Origin: Blastocatellia bacterium
GTDB lineage: Bacteria; Acidobacteriota; Blastocatellia; UBA7656
DNA: 10,301 bases
Assembly (NCBI GenBank): GCA_022615215.1
Contig: JAKEHD010000065.1
Span: forward strand, 1-10,301
Direction: 5' to 3'
The translations under genes and the position numbers were made by a program. The notes beneath the pieces are model-generated. The model was given only the letters and a program-made list of their open reading frames with translations, was not told the DNA's origin and ran no database searches. This document shows positions 7,338 to 10,301 of this stretch, piece after piece. Position 1 is the stretch's first letter. The number at the start of each line of letters is the position of its first letter.

Positions 7338-7366
7338 ATCATACAATCACGAATCGCACTTTTCAG
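7338..7366 (-). promoter_or_regulatory. possible sigma70-like promoter for the KAP-NACHT operon
   Basis: On the minus strand TATGAT (7343-7338; 5 of 6 to consensus) follows CTGAAA (7366-7361; 4 of 6 to TTGACA) with a 17-bp spacer. It would give a leader of roughly 130 nt containing the palindrome at 7306-7319. The -35 touches the first unit of the heptamer array at 7364. Matches this good occur by chance, so this is a weak call. Confidence 0.25.
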
Positions 7367-7419
7367 CTATCAGCCGTCAGCCGTCAGCTATCAGTCCTCA
7401 GCTATCAGTCGTCAGACTG
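7364..7419. repeat. heptanucleotide tandem array (CAGCTAT/CAGCCGT type)
   Basis: Eight consecutive 7-bp units starting with CAG: CAGCTAT (three times), CAGCCGT (twice), CAGTCCT, CAGTCGT and CAGACTG. It lies between the divergent KAP and DPP IV-like genes, 92 bp before the latter. Part of it also forms a 12-bp inverted repeat with the bases just after it (7390-7401 with 7417-7428, one mismatch that pairs as G-U in RNA, 15-nt loop). Similar intergenic heptamers are known in cyanobacteria and other phyla. They tend to expand and contract by slippage. Confidence 0.8.
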
Positions 7420-7510
7420 AGGGCTGATTATCAAAAAGGCTCGAATCACCAGTGGATCGACTGAAACGATAAACAATCAGTAGGCACTTTCGAGAGGGAG
7501 ATTTAGATCG
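7420..7510. other. leader of the DPP IV-like gene
   Basis: Remainder of the divergent intergenic region, with no gene. It holds the 3' arm of the heptamer-associated hairpin (up to 7428) and the purine-rich ribosome binding site AGAGGGAG (7493-7500), ten bases before the ATG at 7511. I found no convincing -35/-10 pair for the + strand. Confidence 0.5.
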
Positions 7511-9625
7511 ATGAAGAACTTTACTCAAAGCTGTCTGAGCAAAAGAGTCGCTGCGGTTCTCCTGTTCGCGCTCTGCGCGATTCCCGTGACATCGGGCGCT
7601 CAGGACCGCCTCCGCACGATGCCCGGATATGAGCAGTATCAGAAGATGAGAACCGCGATTCCTGGCTCCGTCAAGATGGGTTCGATTGCCGTGAAATGGC
7701 AGGATGGAGGCAAGGCTTTCGATTACAGGAAAGACGGAAAAGCTTATCGCTACGGAATCGCCACGCGGCAGGCTGCTGAAACGGGAGAGGCGACAGTTGG
7801 CGATGATGACTCTCAGGGCAGAAGGCCCGGAGGTCGCAGGCGGCCGGGCGGAGTGGAGCGCGGGCGGCAATTCTCTTCAGCCCTTTCGCCCGACGGAAAG
7901 CTCAAGGCTTTCTACCGTGACCGTAATCTATGGCTCGGCGATGCGAGCGGCGAAAACACCATCGCCATCACTACCGACGGCGACGAGAAGACCCGCATCA
8001 AATACGGCACAGGAAGCTGGGTTTACGGCGAAGAACTCCGTCAGAACTCAGCCATGTGGTGGTCGCCCGATAGTCGTAAGATCGCCTTCTATCGCTTCGA
8101 TGAGAGCCCTGTGCAGGATTATTACCTGCAACTCGACCAGACGAAACTGCAAAGCAAGATGGACATAGAGGCGTATCCGAAAGTCGGCACGCCGAATCCC
8201 ATCGCAGACATTTTGATTTATGACATCGCTTCGAAGAAGACAATCCATGTCGATGCGCGCGACGGCAAGCCTTTCGATAATTCGGTGATAGGCCATTACA
8301 TCTATAACGTCTCCTGGTCGCCCGACGGAAGCGAATTGCTCTTCAACCGCACTAACCGCCGTCAGAACATAATGGAGTTCACGGCCTGCAACCCTGAGAC
8401 GGGAAAGTGTCGCGTAATCGTCCGCGAAGAGTGGCTGCCAAGCTGGACCACGAACACTCCCGCGATAGAGTATCTCAAGGACGGCAAGCGTTTTATATGG
8501 GCTTCGGAGCGCACCGGGTGGCGGAATTTCTACCTCTATGATCTGAGCGGCAAGTTGATCGCTCCGCTCACTAATCACGCATTCGAAGTCAGCGGCATCG
8601 AGCGTGTCGACGAAGAAGCGGGGCTGCTCTATTATATGGCCCGCAGCGGCGACAATCACATGAAGCTTCAGCTTCATCGCGTCGGCCTCGACGGCAAAGG
8701 CGACAGGCGACTCACCGACCCCGCCTTCAATCACAACGTAAACATCGCGCCCGACGGAAAACATTTCATCGACGTGGCTCAGACGCACGACACCCCGCCT
8801 GTGACCAGGTTGATCGATGCCGACGGCAAAGTTGTAGAAGAGTTGGTCAAAAGCGACACGAGCAAATTCGAGCAACTCGGTCTCAAGCGCGTGGAACTCA
8901 TCAAATACAAGGCTGCTGACGGCGCGACCGATCTTCACGGGTTGCTTCATTTTCCGTCGAACTTCGACCCGAATAAAAAATATCCGCTGCTCGTCTCTGT
9001 TTATGCAGGCCCGGCGACGAACGGAGCGCGCGAAACATTCACCCTGCCCAATCCGCTGACGGAGTATGGATTCCTCGTGGCGACGCTCGATTCGCGCAGC
9101 GCAGGAGGGCGAGGCAAACGATTCCTCGATGCAATCTATATGAAGCTCGGCACAGTCGAAATGGACGATCAGGCGGCGGGCGTGAAGTCGCTCTGGAGCA
9201 GACCTTATGTCGACAAAAACCGCGTGGGCATCTTCGGCACGTCTTATGGTGGCTACGCATCTGTGCTGTGCCTCTTGCGCCACCCGGATGTTTTTCAGGC
9301 CGCTTGCGCCTCATCGGCGGTCACGGATTTCCGTCACTATGACACGATCTACACGGAACGCTACATGTGGATTTCGCAGGAGAACAAAGAAGGCTACGAC
9401 GCGGGCAGCGCGATGAAATATGTCGACAACCTGAAAGGCAGGTTGATGCTCTACTACGGAACGGCCGACAACAACGTGCATCCGTCAAACAGCCTGCAAC
9501 TGATTCAAGCGTTGCAAAGGGCCGGAAAGAGTTTCGAGCTCCAGGTCGGCCCCGATCGCGGACATTCCGGCATTTCGCAAGATAGAATGATGGAGTTCTT
9601 CATTGAAAACCTGGCAATGAAATAA
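7511..9625 (+). CDS. exported dipeptidyl peptidase IV-like S9 family peptidase
   Basis: A 704-residue peptidase expected to remove N-terminal dipeptides in the periplasm or outside the cell. The ATG at 7511 follows a good Shine-Dalgarno and gives a signal peptide (residues 1-30: KR, a hydrophobic core, cleavage likely after SGA before QDRLR). Residues about 55-470 form the DPPIV N-terminal propeller. They include WVYGEEL with Glu174-Glu175 at the place of the Glu pair that holds the substrate amino terminus in DPP IV, which supports dipeptidyl activity. A Gly/Arg-rich loop sits at 100-118. The hydrolase domain (about 480-704) has SVYAGPA (oxyanion region), nucleophile Ser578 in GTSYGGY, Asp653 in YGTADNNV and His685 in DRGHSG. 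The usual motif is GWSYGGY; Thr replaces Trp here. The S10 gene begins 21 bp downstream on the same strand, so they probably form an operon. Family call firm, exact specificity inferred. Confidence 0.93.
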   Translation: MKNFTQSCLSKRVAAVLLFALCAIPVTSGAQDRLRTMPGYEQYQKMRTAIPGSVKMGSIAVKWQDGGKAFDYRKDGKAYRYGIATRQAAETGEATVGDDDSQGRRPGGRRRPGGVERGRQFSSALSPDGKLKAFYRDRNLWLGDASGENTIAITTDGDEKTRIKYGTGSWVYGEELRQNSAMWWSPDSRKIAFYRFDESPVQDYYLQLDQTKLQSKMDIEAYPKVGTPNPIADILIYDIASKKTIHVDARDGKPFDNSVIGHYIYNVSWSPDGSELLFNRTNRRQNIMEFTACNPETGKCRVIVREEWLPSWTTNTPAIEYLKDGKRFIWASERTGWRNFYLYDLSGKLIAPLTNHAFEVSGIERVDEEAGLLYYMARSGDNHMKLQLHRVGLDGKGDRRLTDPAFNHNVNIAPDGKHFIDVAQTHDTPPVTRLIDADGKVVEELVKSDTSKFEQLGLKRVELIKYKAADGATDLHGLLHFPSNFDPNKKYPLLVSVYAGPATNGARETFTLPNPLTEYGFLVATLDSRSAGGRGKRFLDAIYMKLGTVEMDDQAAGVKSLWSRPYVDKNRVGIFGTSYGGYASVLCLLRHPDVFQAACASSAVTDFRHYDTIYTERYMWISQENKEGYDAGSAMKYVDNLKGRLMLYYGTADNNVHPSNSLQLIQALQRAGKSFELQVGPDRGHSGISQDRMMEFFIENLAMK

Positions 9626-9632
9626 CAACCAC

Positions 9633-9638
9633 AGGAGG
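9633..9638 (+). promoter_or_regulatory. perfect Shine-Dalgarno fixing a TTG start
   Basis: AGGAGG lies 8 bp before TTG at 9647 and only 7 bp after the preceding gene's TAA (9623-9625). In-frame ATGs at 9677 and 9683 are 38-44 bp away, too far to use this site. This decides the start of the S10 carboxypeptidase. Confidence 0.8.
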
Positions 9639-9646
9639 TGAACGTT

Positions 9647-10301
9647 TTGATCGCATACATACTTCTTTGCACGATTATGTTAATGGCCCTGCCTCAGCGG
9701 CCGACGCAGCCTCCCGCTCAGGAGAGTGCGCCGAAAGCCGAAGAGAAATCGCAAAAAGAGAAACCTGTGATGGTCGACGAAAAACCCGTCGTCACGAGTC
9801 ACGAAATCCGAGCCAACGGCAAGACGCTCAAGTACACCGTCACTACGGGGATGATGCCTATAAGAAACCGGTCGGGCGAAACGGAAGCTCACATATTCTT
9901 CATGGCCTACACGCTCGACAACGCGGGCCAGGCTTCGCAGCGGCCTTTGATGTTCTCTTTCAACGGCGGACCCGGCTCGTCATCCGTGTGGCTGCACCTG
10001 GGCGCGCTCGGTCCTCGCCGAGTGAAGATGCTCGATGATGGAGGGATGCCCGCGCCGCCCTATCGCCTCGTCGATAACGAACACACATGGCTCGATCAGA
10101 CCGATCTCGTCTTCATCGACCCTGTGGGCACGGGCTACAGCCGCCCTGTGAAGCCTGAACTCGGAAAAAAGTTCTTCGGGCTGCAAGGCGACATAGAATC
10201 GGTGGGCGAATTCATAAGGCTTTATCTCACGCGCTACAAGCGATGGTCTTCGCCATTGTTTCTCGTGGGCGAAAGCTATGGCACGACGCGCGCTTCGGGG
10301 C
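9647..10301 (+). CDS. S10 family serine carboxypeptidase, 3' end beyond the window
   Basis: The first 218 codons of a serine carboxypeptidase-like protein that releases C-terminal residues from peptides; the frame is open at the window edge. The start is TTG. The N-terminus (IAYILLCTIMLMALPQ) is a short hydrophobic export signal without an obvious basic n-region, followed by a Gln/Pro/Glu/Lys-rich linker to about residue 50. The S10 core then shows FNGGPGSSSVWLH (about 107-119, oxyanion and substrate-binding signature), LVFIDPVGTGYS (about 157-168) and nucleophile Ser210 in GESYGT. The catalytic Asp and His would lie beyond the window. It follows the DPP IV-like gene by 21 bp behind a perfect AGGAGG, so co-transcription is likely, and the pair would combine amino-terminal and carboxy-terminal trimming of peptides. 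Family call is firm, despite truncation by the window. Confidence 0.9.
   Translation, partial: MIAYILLCTIMLMALPQRPTQPPAQESAPKAEEKSQKEKPVMVDEKPVVTSHEIRANGKTLKYTVTTGMMPIRNRSGETEAHIFFMAYTLDNAGQASQRPLMFSFNGGPGSSSVWLHLGALGPRRVKMLDDGGMPAPPYRLVDNEHTWLDQTDLVFIDPVGTGYSRPVKPELGKKFFGLQGDIESVGEFIRLYLTRYKRWSSPLFLVGESYGTTRASG

Noticed and set aside
7364..7419. CRISPR-like array
   Set aside because: Units are 7 bp and directly adjacent, with no spacers and no cas genes; it is a simple tandem repeat.
8048..9283. 411-codon open frame antisense to the DPP IV-like gene
   Set aside because: The overlapping + strand gene has a full set of S9 motifs. The antisense protein has no recognisable domain and the opening is explained by codon bias.

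Overview
The window looks like chromosomal DNA of a free-living Gram-negative bacterium, most likely an Acidobacteriota member (possibly Blastocatellia-like). This rests on moderate GC, a cluster of exported S9/S10 peptidases, and intergenic palindromic GCCC...GGGC repeats, which are common in that group. The assignment is inference; no rRNA or other taxonomic marker is present.

Layout. Positions 1-388 are non-coding upstream DNA with an imperfect 25-bp direct repeat whose copies start exactly 42 bp apart. Positions 389-2461 (+) encode a secreted S9 prolyl-oligopeptidase-type peptidase with a beta-propeller. Positions 2462-2786 are a convergent intergenic region with two composite palindromic repeat elements in inverted orientation. 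Positions 7205-2787 (-) are a two-gene NTPase operon: a KAP-family P-loop NTPase (7205-5694), then a 967-residue NACHT STAND-type NTPase (5690-2787), with 3 bp between them. Positions 7206-7510 are a divergent intergenic region with a short palindrome and an eight-unit heptanucleotide array. Positions 7511-9625 (+) encode a secreted DPP IV-like S9 peptidase. From 9647 to the window edge (+) is the start of an exported S10 serine carboxypeptidase, using TTG behind a perfect AGGAGG.

How the genes fit together. The three peptidases are probably periplasmic or secreted and would act together in extracellular peptide degradation; the last two look like one operon. The NTPase pair is on the opposite strand, has no evident link to peptide catabolism and is flanked on both sides by repetitive DNA, so it looks like an inserted accessory module. 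KAP NTPases (for example QatA, PifA) and bacterial NACHT proteins (bNACHT, Avs relatives) are both known in anti-phage defence. A tightly coupled KAP-NACHT pair with no recognisable nuclease, TIR, protease or membrane effector is the best candidate here for an undescribed system. Both of its genes carry in-frame short tandem repeats: a hexanucleotide-phased tract of about 216 bp in the NACHT gene and a 21-bp duplication in the KAP gene. These could let the proteins vary in length without frameshift.
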